A stretch of 64,000 nucleotides of DNA, taken from Maritalea mediterranea (GTDB lineage: Bacteria; Pseudomonadota; Alphaproteobacteria; Rhizobiales; Devosiaceae). The DNA lies in the NCBI RefSeq assembly GCF_021568695.1, contig NZ_JAKGTI010000002.1, forward strand, positions 558,001-622,000, given 5' to 3'. Within the stretch, counting starts at the first letter, position 1. Each line of letters opens with the position of its first letter. A program made the translations under genes and the position numbers. This document shows positions 33,199 through 42,340 of the stretch, one piece after another. A model generated the notes under the pieces. That model was not told where the DNA came from. It ran no database searches and saw nothing but the letters and a program-made list of their open reading frames with translations.

Positions 33199-34350
33199 AT
33201 GTCCAACGCACTCAAAAAAGAAATGACCTCACCAAGCGCCGAACAGCATATTCTGTCGGTCGAAAACCTGGACAAAAGCTTTGGTTCGGTCAAAATCCTA
33301 AAAGACATCAATGTGGCGATTGAGCCGGGAGACTTTCTGGTGCTTGTCGGCCCCTCAGGTTGCGGCAAATCCACTCTGCTCAACTGCATTGCCGGCCTGG
33401 AGAAAGCCACGGGCGGCGACATCCGCATTGGCGGGCGCTCCATGAATGGCGTCTCGCCTAAGGATCGCGACATCGCCATGGTGTTCCAATCCTACGCCCT
33501 TTATCCCACCATGACCGTGGGCAAAAACATCACCTTCGGCATGAAGGTGCGTGGGGTGCCAGAGGCGGAACAACAACGCAAGCTAAACGAAGTGGCCACC
33601 CTGCTGCAAATTGAGCATTTGCTGGATCGCAAACCATCGCAGCTTTCCGGCGGTCAACGCCAGCGTGTCGCCATGGGCCGGGCTCTGGTGCGCGACCCAC
33701 AACTGTTCTTGTTTGACGAACCGCTCTCCAACCTCGACGCAAAGCTACGGGTGGAAATGCGCACCGAAATCAAACGGCTGCACCAAACACTTGGCGCCTC
33801 CATCGTCTATGTGACCCACGATCAGATCGAAGCCATGACATTGGCCACCAAGATTGTGGTGATGAAAGATGGGATCATCCAGCAGGTGGGCACCCCGAAT
33901 GAGATCTACAACCAGCCCGCCAATATGTTTGTGGCTGACTTTATGGGGTCTCCCTCGATGAACCTCATTCCAGCGCAAGTGGAAAAGGTGGGCGGCACCG
34001 CAAAAATCTCCATCACCAGACCGGATATGGACGATATTGTGCTTGATTTTGATCGCGAGATTAAAGGCCTGACTGACACCAGAAAGTCGGTGATCCTCGG
34101 GTTGCGCCCTGAAAACATTACCGATTCTGCAAATCAGCACATCACCAAGGGCCAAGTGGCGGATTGCCGGGTCGACGTGGTGGAGCCTGCCGGGTCAGAC
34201 ACTTTTGTGGTCACCAATCTAGGCGGCAAGCAAGTCACGGCCCGCCTCAATGCTGATGCGCAAATCACCGCCGGCGAAACGGCCAACTTCGCGTTTGATT
34301 TGTCAAAAGCATCTGTATTTGAACCAGAATCCGGTGCGCGCATCGCCTGA
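33199..34350 (+). CDS. Sugar ABC importer ATPase (MalK/UgpC type)
   Basis: A 383-residue ATPase. Walker A is GPSGCGKST near residue 51, the signature QLSGGQRQRVAMGRALVRDP near 150, Walker B FLFDEPLSNLDAKLR, and the H-loop in VYVTHDQIEAMTLA. The C-terminal 130 residues form the TOBE/OB regulatory domain typical of sugar and polyamine importers. It energises the gts-like permeases and may also serve other sugar importers. Confidence 0.94.
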   Translation: MSNALKKEMTSPSAEQHILSVENLDKSFGSVKILKDINVAIEPGDFLVLVGPSGCGKSTLLNCIAGLEKATGGDIRIGGRSMNGVSPKDRDIAMVFQSYALYPTMTVGKNITFGMKVRGVPEAEQQRKLNEVATLLQIEHLLDRKPSQLSGGQRQRVAMGRALVRDPQLFLFDEPLSNLDAKLRVEMRTEIKRLHQTLGASIVYVTHDQIEAMTLATKIVVMKDGIIQQVGTPNEIYNQPANMFVADFMGSPSMNLIPAQVEKVGGTAKISITRPDMDDIVLDFDREIKGLTDTRKSVILGLRPENITDSANQHITKGQVADCRVDVVEPAGSDTFVVTNLGGKQVTARLNADAQITAGETANFAFDLSKASVFEPESGARIA

Positions 34351-34384
34351 TGGGCGCACCCCACTCTTCCTTCCTCGCCGGGTG

Positions 34385-35464
34385 CTACTTGTTAGCCCCG
34401 GCATTTTTTTGTCCGCGCGCCACAGCGAAACTGACAAAGAGAGGCAGGATGACGATCAGCAACGAAATCCGGAACAGGTGATGTAGCGCCACAAAGGCCG
34501 GATCAAACCCCAGAGCCAACCCGATGGCTGCCATCGCCTCCACGCCCCCCGGCGCATAAGCCACCCAGACCTGAGCTAACGGCAAGTCGGAAACGGAACT
34601 GGTGACCAACGCAAACAAGGCTGAAACCAGCGCCGCCAATGCGACACTGGCCAAGGCGCCACCTATATTTTTGGTCAGATCTCGCAGCGCAATATTGGAA
34701 AATCGCGCACCGCTAGCGGCACCGACCAACGCGAAACCAACGACAATAATTATAAAGGGGGGCAAGCCGTGAGCCCATTCAAGAATGTGCGCCACCGCGC
34801 TTACAACCATACCGCCTAGCAAGAAGGGGGCAGGCAAATGGAACCGCGCGAAAACCAAAGCCAAGAACACACCTCCGATCGCCAAGAGGGCCAACAAATT
34901 CCACCCCAAAACAACATCGCCACCGGCCGCGCCAGCACCCTCTGCCCCAAGAAAGCTGACCAACAGCGGCAAAAAGGCGGCGAGCATTAACAAGCGCATC
35001 GACTGTAAACAGATCACTGTTGTGCTATCGCCCTTACCTTCCGCCGCCATGGCCAGCGCCAGCGACAAGGTGCCCGGCGCACTGGCCAATAAAGCGGTCG
35101 AGGTCGAGTGATTCCAATACCGCGCCAATATCCAAGTGCTTGCCAACATGGACAACACAATCGAAACGCTGAGCAAGCTCAGACTGAAAGCAAACGTGCC
35201 TGCCTGTTCGATCATATCCGCGGTAAAACCGGATCCCAACGAGAGGCCGATCACCAACAGCCCGATATCCCGAAACCGATCCGGCACATATAATTTGGCC
35301 CCGGCCCAGCCCAACGCCGCAGTTGCCAGCATGGCACCCAGCAACGGCGCGGCAGGCAAATCAAGCGCCAACGCCACGCCGGTACCGGCAAATCCGACAA
35401 TCAGCGTTTTGATTGCAATCAAAAATGTTTTTCTTTGGAAAATGGTGCTCAAAACTGCCCCCAA
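34385..35464 (-). CDS. AbrB-family integral membrane protein (putative permease)
   Basis: A 359-residue, very hydrophobic protein with about ten membrane segments in two similar halves (each with G-L-P-GxxxGA-like segments, for example LPAAPLLGAMLATAALGWAG and FHLPAPFLLGGMVVSAVAHI), plus LASAPGTLSLALAMAAEGKG. This fits PF05145, the AbrB/ammonia monooxygenase-like membrane family; despite the name it is not a DNA-binding AbrB. The role is unknown, perhaps transport of small compounds. It converges with the gts-like operon and is divergent from the TctD-like regulator. Confidence 0.87.
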   Translation of the reverse strand: MGAVLSTIFQRKTFLIAIKTLIVGFAGTGVALALDLPAAPLLGAMLATAALGWAGAKLYVPDRFRDIGLLVIGLSLGSGFTADMIEQAGTFAFSLSLLSVSIVLSMLASTWILARYWNHSTSTALLASAPGTLSLALAMAAEGKGDSTTVICLQSMRLLMLAAFLPLLVSFLGAEGAGAAGGDVVLGWNLLALLAIGGVFLALVFARFHLPAPFLLGGMVVSAVAHILEWAHGLPPFIIIVVGFALVGAASGARFSNIALRDLTKNIGGALASVALAALVSALFALVTSSVSDLPLAQVWVAYAPGGVEAMAAIGLALGFDPAFVALHHLFRISLLIVILPLFVSFAVARGQKNAGANK

Positions 35465-35589
35465 ATGATGGCGACTATGCTTGCAGATTTTAGCTCAAGT
35501 GCAAGGTCATTTGACTGACATGAGGCTGACACGTTGTGATTTTAAGTAAAAACACTTGGCGCTTTCTATTTGCGGCGTATGATAAGCCC

Positions 35590-36261
35590 ATGCGCATCTT
35601 GGTCGTTGAAGATAATCTGGACTTGGCCGAAACCATCGTCGAGCGCCTGCAGGGCGAAGGACACGTCGTTGATTTGGAAACCAATGGTGAAACCGCCGAC
35701 CTTTTGTTAAAACACGCGCAATTTGATCTGGTGATCCTTGACGTGAATCTGCCCGATAAATCTGGCTTTGAGATTTTAAAATCCATGCGCGCGGGCAAGG
35801 TTGATATTCCCGTGCTGGTGCTCACCGCACGCTCCCAGATTGAAGACCGTGTGGTAGGGCTGGATGCCGGAGCTGATGATTTTATGGTCAAACCCTTTGA
35901 CTTTCGTGAGTTGGGTGCCCGCGTGCGCGTTCTTGGACGGCGCAGTGCTGGCGCGGCCGTCAACGCATTTGTTGCGGATAATTTCACCTATGATCGACTG
36001 GCCCGCCGCGCCTATGTCGATGGGAAAGACTTAGATTTGAAGAATAAAGAAGTGCAACTCATTGAGATTTTTCTCAGCCGACTGGGCAGCGTATTGAGCA
36101 AGGAAGAAGTGGCCGACAAACTTTACACCTATGATGAAGCGCCAAGTCTGAACGCGGTGGAACAACATGTGACCCGCCTGCGCAAGAAACTGGAAGCCAC
36201 ACCCCTAATCATCAAAACTGTGCGCGGTTTAGGTTATATGGTTTATGTAGATGAAAACTAG
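35590..36261 (+). CDS. OmpR-family response regulator, TctD/QseB-like
   Basis: A 223-residue regulator. Receiver: MRILVVEDNLDLAETIVERL, phosphoacceptor aspartate in LVILDVNLPDKSGFEIL, lysine in DDFMVKPFDFRELGARVRVL. C-terminal winged helix: LDLKNKEVQLIEIFLSRLGS, then SLNAVEQHVTRLRKKLEATP. I start at 35590 where the receiver domain begins; an in-frame ATT/ATG-rich extension back to 35536 is not family-like. It overlaps the kinase fusion gene by 11 bases. Confidence 0.9.
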   Translation: MRILVVEDNLDLAETIVERLQGEGHVVDLETNGETADLLLKHAQFDLVILDVNLPDKSGFEILKSMRAGKVDIPVLVLTARSQIEDRVVGLDAGADDFMVKPFDFRELGARVRVLGRRSAGAAVNAFVADNFTYDRLARRAYVDGKDLDLKNKEVQLIEIFLSRLGSVLSKEEVADKLYTYDEAPSLNAVEQHVTRLRKKLEATPLIIKTVRGLGYMVYVDEN

Positions 36262-38689
36262 ACAGCGCGGACATTATTCCCTTCGCCGCCGATTAATGAC
36301 CGCCATGGGCATCGGCTTTGCCCTTTTGTTGGTGATCATTTCCCTGTTTCTGATTGGGTTCACCCGCAACGCTGCCAACAAAAGCTACGATTTGTTGTTG
36401 GCAGGGGCGGCCTTGTCGATTTTGGAAAAGGTCTCATACGCCGATGAAGAGATCGCCGTCGATTTGCCCCATTCGGCGCTCGACATTTTGAGCTTGGCGC
36501 CTCAGGATCGGGTGTTTTATAGCCTCACCACGGAAGATGGTGAATTGTTGACCGGCAACCCGGAACTGACCAGTCTGGCTCCACAAAGCAACAATGCCAG
36601 TCCCCAATTCACCGATGATGTGTTTATGGACGCCCGGGTCCGCATGGTGCATCAAAGCCGCAACATCATCACACCAGATGAGCGAAAATGGGTCACAATC
36701 ACCATCGCTCAGACAACAATTGCGCGCGATAGCCATGCCTTTTCGCTATTTATAGCCGCACTCACGGGCGTCGCCATCATCTCGTTGATCGGGATGGGCT
36801 TTGTGTGGCTGGCCATCGGCAAGGCCTTGCAACCATTGGCCAAGATTGAGGACAACTTGTCTCGACGCGAACCTACGGATTTGACCGAGTTGCAACTGCA
36901 ACCACCACGTGAGGTGGCCGGATTAATCAACGCCATCAACGGCTTTATGGCCCGTCTTGACCTTGCCCGACAACAAAGCGAAGCTTTCATGGCTGATGTG
37001 GCACACCAGACCCGCACTTCCCTGTCCGCCCTGCAAGGACATCTGAGTTTGGCCGCGGACGCCGAGGATCAAACGCAAATGCGCCGACGCCTCAATCGAG
37101 CTGCGGATCAAGCCGGTCGCGCCACCCGCCTGACCAATCAGTTGCTATCCCACGCCATGGTGATTCACCGGGCGGAAAATCAGGCCATGACCGCCTTTGA
37201 TCTCAAAAAATTAGTCCGGGATTTGATCAGTGACATGTTGCGCGATACGAGCCTGCGCAAAATCAACCTCATTCTCGACGATGAGGATATTGCCAGCGAA
37301 GAAGCGATGACTTTTGGTGACCAGATCTCAATCAATGAGGCACTGAAAAACCTAATTGAAAATGCCATTCGTCATGGACCGGAAACCAATGAAATCACCT
37401 TACGCCTCGTCCAGATGGGCGGAGGTCACATTTCTGTGGAGGTTGAAGATGAAGGGCCAGGCATTCCCGAACACCAAAGGGAGGAAGCACTGGAGCGGTT
37501 CAAATCCCTTGATATAAAAGCCAATGGCACCGGCTTGGGGCTGGCCATCGTGAAGGAAGTGGCTGATGCCCATAATGCCCAGTTGAACCTCAAAGAGGGA
37601 AAAAAAGGCGGCCTTTTGGCACAATTGGTGTTTGAAGTCCAGCGGTTAGCTGCACTATTCATTTTGGCCGGTATCGGTCTTATCGGTGGCCCTTGGCACC
37701 AAGATGCATTCGCAGACCCAACTGTTTTGGAAATTTGGGGCGCAACAGATAAATCCGCCTTTCAACCGGTGGTTGATGCCTATATGGCTGCCAATCCCGG
37801 GATCGACGTCAGCTATACTGAGATCCTCACCACGGAGCTTTACCAGCGCATCTTGAACAACGATCCGGATACGCCAGACATTGTCATGAGCTCGGCCATG
37901 GACCTGCAGATTGATCTGGTCAATAAAGGCTATGCGCAAGCTTTGCCAGAGCAAAGCCTGCCCAACGTAAAGCCATGGGCCGCATGGCGCTCGGAACTGT
38001 TCGGCTACACGTTCGAACCAGCCGCCGTTATTTATCACAAGCCAACTTTTGAGGGTATTGACCTGCCTGAAACGCACGCGGACATGGCCAATTTTATTCG
38101 CGACAATGAAGATCAATTGCGCGCCCAAATTGGCTATTATGATATCCGGACGTCCGGCGCTGGCTATCTGCTCGCCACCCAGGAAGCGCGGTTGTCGCAA
38201 CAGTTTTTCCGCATTGCAGAAAGCCTTGGGCGAGCAGGCGTGCGCGTATTTTGCTGCACGGGCAGCATGATCGATGCCACCGCCAGCGGCGAGCTGAAAA
38301 TGAGCCTGAATGTGATTGGCTCCTATGCCTTGAACGCCACCAAGGACAAACCAGACCTAGGCGTGCACTTTTTCGACGATTTTAACCCGGTCATGTCCCG
38401 CACCGTTTTTGTTTCCAAAACCGCCGACAATCGCGATTGGGCCCGAGACTTTGTGAGCTTTTTGCTCTCCGATGCAGGTCAATCAGTGATATCGGAAAAG
38501 TCGGGCCTGCTGCCCATCTCTGAAACCCATTTGCGCAGCAACGAAGCGAGCGCTGAAAATGTGCTGTCCATCGATTCCGGACGCTTTGTGCCGATCCGAC
38601 TTTCTATCGGCCTTTTGACCTATCTCGACCGGATGAAACGAGAAAAGTTTTTGGAAAGCTGGCAAGAAGCGGTGCAGGAAATCAACTAG
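36251..38689 (+). CDS. Fused TctE-like sensor histidine kinase and periplasmic substrate-binding protein
   Basis: An 812-residue single open frame. Residues 1-458 are a complete kinase: membrane helices at about 18-38 and 172-195 flanking a periplasmic sensor, HAMP, H-box FMADVAHQTRTSLSALQGHL with H252, N-box EALKNLIENAIRHGP and G-box GTGLGLAIVKEVADAHNAQL. At residue 461 the text turns into a signal-peptide-like stretch, RLAALFILAGIGLIGGPWHQ, with a signal peptidase-like site DAFA before D489. Residues 489-812 are an FbpA-like (SBP_bac) binding protein (VLEIWGATDKSAFQPVVDAY, then PDIVMSSAMDLQIDL). Related loci usually hold separate regulator, kinase and binding-protein genes, so this looks like an in-frame gene fusion. 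GTG at 37628 is a possible internal start. Confidence 0.85.
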   Translation: MKTRQRGHYSLRRRLMTAMGIGFALLLVIISLFLIGFTRNAANKSYDLLLAGAALSILEKVSYADEEIAVDLPHSALDILSLAPQDRVFYSLTTEDGELLTGNPELTSLAPQSNNASPQFTDDVFMDARVRMVHQSRNIITPDERKWVTITIAQTTIARDSHAFSLFIAALTGVAIISLIGMGFVWLAIGKALQPLAKIEDNLSRREPTDLTELQLQPPREVAGLINAINGFMARLDLARQQSEAFMADVAHQTRTSLSALQGHLSLAADAEDQTQMRRRLNRAADQAGRATRLTNQLLSHAMVIHRAENQAMTAFDLKKLVRDLISDMLRDTSLRKINLILDDEDIASEEAMTFGDQISINEALKNLIENAIRHGPETNEITLRLVQMGGGHISVEVEDEGPGIPEHQREEALERFKSLDIKANGTGLGLAIVKEVADAHNAQLNLKEGKKGGLLAQLVFEVQRLAALFILAGIGLIGGPWHQDAFADPTVLEIWGATDKSAFQPVVDAYMAANPGIDVSYTEILTTELYQRILNNDPDTPDIVMSSAMDLQIDLVNKGYAQALPEQSLPNVKPWAAWRSELFGYTFEPAAVIYHKPTFEGIDLPETHADMANFIRDNEDQLRAQIGYYDIRTSGAGYLLATQEARLSQQFFRIAESLGRAGVRVFCCTGSMIDATASGELKMSLNVIGSYALNATKDKPDLGVHFFDDFNPVMSRTVFVSKTADNRDWARDFVSFLLSDAGQSVISEKSGLLPISETHLRSNEASAENVLSIDSGRFVPIRLSIGLLTYLDRMKREKFLESWQEAVQEIN

Positions 38690-38691
38690 GA

Positions 38692-39381
38692 TCACGCTCG
38701 GGTGCAGGCCGCGATAAAGGCGTCAAAGATTGCGTTGCCAGGGTGAATTTCAGCCTGAAACTTTTCCTGATGCCATTGCAGCCCGATGGCAAATTTGTAG
38801 TCCCGCAACTCTATCGCCTCAATAATCCCGTCTGGCGCGCGAGCGCTGATCACCACCTCATCCGGACACCAGACCAGTGCTTCGCGATGGAAACTATTCA
38901 CGTCCAATGATTCTAGACTGGTAATCGCGGCCAGCTTGGTGTCCGGCACGATGTCAATCGGGTGCCGAATTTCGGGTCCATCATGCCGCGCCACCTGTTC
39001 AGTTTTCACCAAATCCGGTGTCATCTTTGCCCCACGGACACAGGCCAAAAGCTGCATCCCTGCACACATGCCCAGCACCGGCTTGTCCAACGCCAAAAAA
39101 TCTTCGACCAACTGCCGCTCCGTTTCAAATCGATCGCTTGGCGGCGAGTTGGACACCAAATCTTGCGCATAAAAATCATCAGGATAAGTAAACCGCCCGC
39201 CGGGACAGAGCAACCCGTCGAACTCACGCGCGGCACTCTTCAATTGTGCAGGGGTAAAGAACAGTCCAAATGGCTGGCCGCCAGCGCGCGCAATTGCCTC
39301 GACATAATTTTTGCCCAGCTCATAGCGCGTGCCACCCTCACTAGTATTTTCATCAAGCAATATCGCAATTCTTGGTGACAT
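38692..39381 (-). CDS. Class I glutamine amidotransferase-like hydrolase (peptidase C26, PuuD-like)
   Basis: A 229-residue protein beginning MSPRIAILLDENTSEGGTRY. The nucleophile elbow is LGMCAGMQLLACVRGA (Cys about 105), and the catalytic His-x-Glu lies in FAIGLQWHQEKFQAEIHPGN. This matches the C26 group that includes gamma-glutamyl-GABA hydrolase, although the overall similarity to PuuD is moderate and the substrate is unknown. The start at 39381 is supported by GGGGGGAA upstream; five codons further is another ATG. Its stop is two bases from that of the kinase fusion, which converges on it. Confidence 0.82.
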   Translation of the reverse strand: MSPRIAILLDENTSEGGTRYELGKNYVEAIARAGGQPFGLFFTPAQLKSAAREFDGLLCPGGRFTYPDDFYAQDLVSNSPPSDRFETERQLVEDFLALDKPVLGMCAGMQLLACVRGAKMTPDLVKTEQVARHDGPEIRHPIDIVPDTKLAAITSLESLDVNSFHREALVWCPDEVVISARAPDGIIEAIELRDYKFAIGLQWHQEKFQAEIHPGNAIFDAFIAACTRA

Positions 39382-39455
39382 AAATATTCCCCCCACCGCG
39401 CCTCGCCGCGCAATTGTCTTGCATGTGCCCGCCCCCTATGGCACCTGATGACGCT

Positions 39456-40667
39456 ATGACACAAACAGATTTTGCCATCATTGGCGGAGGACCAGCTGGT
39501 CTGGCTGCAGCAGAACTTTTAAGCCAGCACGGCCGTAAAGTCACCATCTATGAGGCCATGCCCACCCCAGCCCGCAAGTTTTTGATGGCGGGAAAGTCTG
39601 GTTTGAACTTGACCCATAATGAGGATTTTGAACAGTTCAAAACTCGATTTGGCGCGGCCTTGCCCCATATGGCGCAAGCACTTGACGACCTGATGCCCAT
39701 GGATATTCGCCGCTGGGCCAATGAGCTGGGCGCCGACACTTTTGTGGGGTCCTCTGGCCGCGTCTTTCCCAAAGTGATGAAAGCATCTCCCCTGTTGCGC
39801 AACTGGTTGAAGCGGCTGGAGAAGCTCGGCGTCACCCTTAAAACCCGACATCGCTGGCAAGGTTTCGACGGCGAAAAGCTCTCATTCCAAACACTCAACG
39901 ACACTATTGCCGTGCAGCATGATGCAGTTGTCCTCGCTCTGGGCGGCGTTTCATGGCCGCGTTTGGGCGGCAATGGCGACTGGGTTAACTATCTTGAGGC
40001 GATTGGTGTTGAGGTCGCGCCCTTCCAGCCCGCCAATTGCGGCTTTGAGGTAGAATGGAGCGATTTTTTTAAAGAAAAGTTCGCCGGTGCCCCCATCAAA
40101 TCAGTCAGCGCCACCAGCAAGATGGGAAGCCAAAAGGGTGAGTTTGTCATCGCGCAGCATGGCGTTGAGGGCAGCTTGATTTATCATCATAGCGCCGCTT
40201 TGCGTGACGAAATCAATGCGGTTGGACACGCGGCACTTGTTCTAGACCTGGTGCCGGATCAATCGCTCGACAAGCTCACCGCAAATCTAGAAAAGCAAAA
40301 CCAAAAGCAAAGCTTTTCCAACCGCCTGCGTAAGGGCACAAAACTGACCGGAGCCAAAGCGGCACTGATCCGCGAAGTCGCGCCAGACGCCAACAAAATG
40401 CCACCTAACACGCTGGCCAAGCTGATAAAAGCACTGCCCCTGCCGCTCACTGCCCCCCGCCCGATCAAAGATGCGATTTCGAGCGCTGGTGGGGTGAAAT
40501 GGGGTGAGGTTGACGCTAATTATATGCTGAAAAAGCGCCCCGGCCTGTTTGTCGCAGGGGAGATGCTGGACTGGGAAGCACCGACCGGAGGCTATCTGCT
40601 CACCGCCTGCTTCGCCACGGGCCGCGCCGCAGCTTATGGTGCGCTGAAGTGGTCTATTCAGAAATAA
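39456..40667 (+). CDS. BaiN-like NAD(P)/FAD-dependent flavoprotein (HI0933 / TIGR03862 type)
   Basis: A 403-residue flavoprotein. The FAD-binding Rossmann motif FAIIGGGPAGLAAAELLSQH is at the N-terminus, the family hallmark GKSGLNLTHNEDF follows at about residues 45-57, and the C-terminal FAD contact is KKRPGLFVAGEMLDWEAPTG then GYLLTACFATGRAAA. Members of this family are conserved in bacteria but mostly uncharacterised. I start at 39456 (MTQTDF); in-frame ATGs at 39438 and 39414 add 6 or 14 residues with no clear ribosome site. Its 3' end overlaps the convergent GntR gene by 14 bases. Confidence 0.9.
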   Translation: MTQTDFAIIGGGPAGLAAAELLSQHGRKVTIYEAMPTPARKFLMAGKSGLNLTHNEDFEQFKTRFGAALPHMAQALDDLMPMDIRRWANELGADTFVGSSGRVFPKVMKASPLLRNWLKRLEKLGVTLKTRHRWQGFDGEKLSFQTLNDTIAVQHDAVVLALGGVSWPRLGGNGDWVNYLEAIGVEVAPFQPANCGFEVEWSDFFKEKFAGAPIKSVSATSKMGSQKGEFVIAQHGVEGSLIYHHSAALRDEINAVGHAALVLDLVPDQSLDKLTANLEKQNQKQSFSNRLRKGTKLTGAKAALIREVAPDANKMPPNTLAKLIKALPLPLTAPRPIKDAISSAGGVKWGEVDANYMLKKRPGLFVAGEMLDWEAPTGGYLLTACFATGRAAAYGALKWSIQK

Positions 40668-41418
40668 ACCGCTTTTGCATTTCCGCTTCTTGCAAAGACA
40701 TCAAAGTCTGCGCCGTCGCCATATGATCACCCATAATCTGATGGGCCGCCTTGGCATCGCCGTCGCGCAGCGCCTGCACCAGATGAACCTGATAATCGCG
40801 ACCCTTTTGCCACAGCTCTGCGTTGGGCGGGTTATACAATTTGCGATAAACCGTTAGATCAGCAAGCATATTGGTCATAAAATCAATCAAAAAACCCAAC
40901 AACTTGTTGCACGACTGCGACGCCAATAGCGCGTGAAATCGCAAGGATGCAATATGCTGTTCGCGTTCTTCATCTGCCGTTCGCGCGGGTTCAGGGTATG
41001 AGGCAATATTCTCTTCCAATTTATCCAAGAACTCATCGGACAACTTGCCCGCCAGCGAAGCCGCTAATTGCGGCTCGAGCGTACAGCGCAACTCATAAAT
41101 GTCTGCGATGGTCAGATCTTTGAAATAGAAATAATTACCCAGCAAGGCCCGTGCCCGTTGCTTGGACACTTCGTGCACAAAGCTGCCGCCGCCTGGCCCG
41201 GTGCGGGTGCGCACCAGTCCCTGCGCTTCCAAAATCCGCATCGCCTCGCGAATGGTACCCTTGGCCATGCCAAACTGCTCGATCATCTCTGGCTCACTGG
41301 GCAAACGGTCTCCCGCTTTCAATCCCTTTTCCACCACCCAATCTTTGATGGCTTCAGCAACACGAACCGGACGGCTTAGCCGTGGTTCATCCTTTGATCG
41401 GGTTGTGACAAGCGGCAA
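40654..41418 (-). CDS. GntR-family (FadR/FCD subgroup) transcriptional regulator
   Basis: A 254-residue regulator with an N-terminal winged helix (RVAEAIKDWVVEKGLKAGDR, then LPSEPEMIEQFGMAKGTIRE, then AMRILEAQGLVRTRTGPGGG) and a C-terminal all-helical FCD effector domain with putative metal/ligand histidines (ASLRFHALLASQSCNKLL, HQIMGDHMATAQ). The start is a TTG with GGGAGA upstream and lies 32 bases inside the end of the DppF-like gene, so the regulator is the last, coupled gene of the peptide importer operon. Two 16-bp palindromes in that operon's promoter are its likely binding sites. Confidence 0.87.
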   Translation of the reverse strand: MPLVTTRSKDEPRLSRPVRVAEAIKDWVVEKGLKAGDRLPSEPEMIEQFGMAKGTIREAMRILEAQGLVRTRTGPGGGSFVHEVSKQRARALLGNYFYFKDLTIADIYELRCTLEPQLAASLAGKLSDEFLDKLEENIASYPEPARTADEEREQHIASLRFHALLASQSCNKLLGFLIDFMTNMLADLTVYRKLYNPPNAELWQKGRDYQVHLVQALRDGDAKAAHQIMGDHMATAQTLMSLQEAEMQKRFISE

Positions 41419-42340
41419 AGTGGTCGTCTCCCATTTCAGTTAGCGCCGGGTCGGTTGTTGTGCAAATGTCAGTAGCATAAATGCACCGCTTGGCAAACGG
41501 GCAGCCTTTTGGCGGGTTCAGCGGATCGGGCAATTCATCGGCCTTTTGCTTTGGTGCTTCAAGCGATCGCCCCACGACCGGCGCACTGTCGGCCAGTAGT
41601 TTCGTGTAAGGATGCTTAGCATGCTTAAAGATCGCATCTGCCGGGCCAACTTCCACGATAGCGCCGAAATAGAGCACCATCACCCGGTCGCTCACCGCCT
41701 CGACAACCGCCAGATCATGACTGATGAACAAATAGGTCAGGCCAAATTCCTTTTTCAGATCGGCCAGCAAGTTGAGCACCTGCGCTTGCACCGACACGTC
41801 CAGCGCGGATACAGGCTCGTCCAAGATCAATATCCGGGCGGCGGCAGCCAATGCCCGGGCGATGCCGATCCGTTGCGCTTGCCCGCCCGAGAATTCGTGT
41901 GGATAGCGGGTTAAAAACTCATCACGCAAATTCACCGAGGCGAAAATTTCGCTGATCCGCTTATTGCGTTCGGCCTTGCCCATGCCATGCAAGCGTTTGA
42001 GCGGCGTTTCCATAATCTCACGTATGGTCTTGCGTGGATTGAGGCTCGAAATGGGATCCTGAAACACATATTGTATCATCTGGCCAAATTCGCGCGGGCT
42101 GGCCTTATCTTGCACCTTGCCCTCAATTTGAATTTCACCTTCGCTTGGTGGCAACAACCCCACAAGCATCCGCGCCAATGTGGATTTGCCACACCCGCTT
42201 TCGCCCACAATGCCCAAGGTTTCACCATCACGCACATCAAAGCTCATGCCGCGCACGGCTTTCACGCCCTGCCCCTTCGTGAATAGTGATTTGCCAACTT
42301 CAAACGTCTTGGTGAGATTTTTCACTTCAAGTGCATTCAT
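41387..42340 (-). CDS. Dipeptide/oligopeptide ABC importer ATPase, DppF type
   Basis: A 317-residue ATPase: Walker [10 protein letters not shown] at about residues 44-52, signature [20 protein letters not shown], Walker [16 protein letters not shown], and the C-terminal oligopeptide-transporter ATPase extension with the cysteine motif [15 protein letters not shown] near 280, typical of Dpp/Opp ATPases where the cysteines can hold an Fe-S cluster. It starts four bases inside the end of the fused permease-ATPase gene. Confidence 0.93.
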   Translation of the reverse strand: MNALEVKNLTKTFEVGKSLFTKGQGVKAVRGMSFDVRDGETLGIVGESGCGKSTLARMLVGLLPPSEGEIQIEGKVQDKASPREFGQMIQYVFQDPISSLNPRKTIREIMETPLKRLHGMGKAERNKRISEIFASVNLRDEFLTRYPHEFSGGQAQRIGIARALAAAARILILDEPVSALDVSVQAQVLNLLADLKKEFGLTYLFISHDLAVVEAVSDRVMVLYFGAIVEVGPADAIFKHAKHPYTKLLADSAPVVGRSLEAPKQKADELPDPLNPPKGCPFAKRCIYATDICTTTDPALTEMGDDHFAACHNPIKG

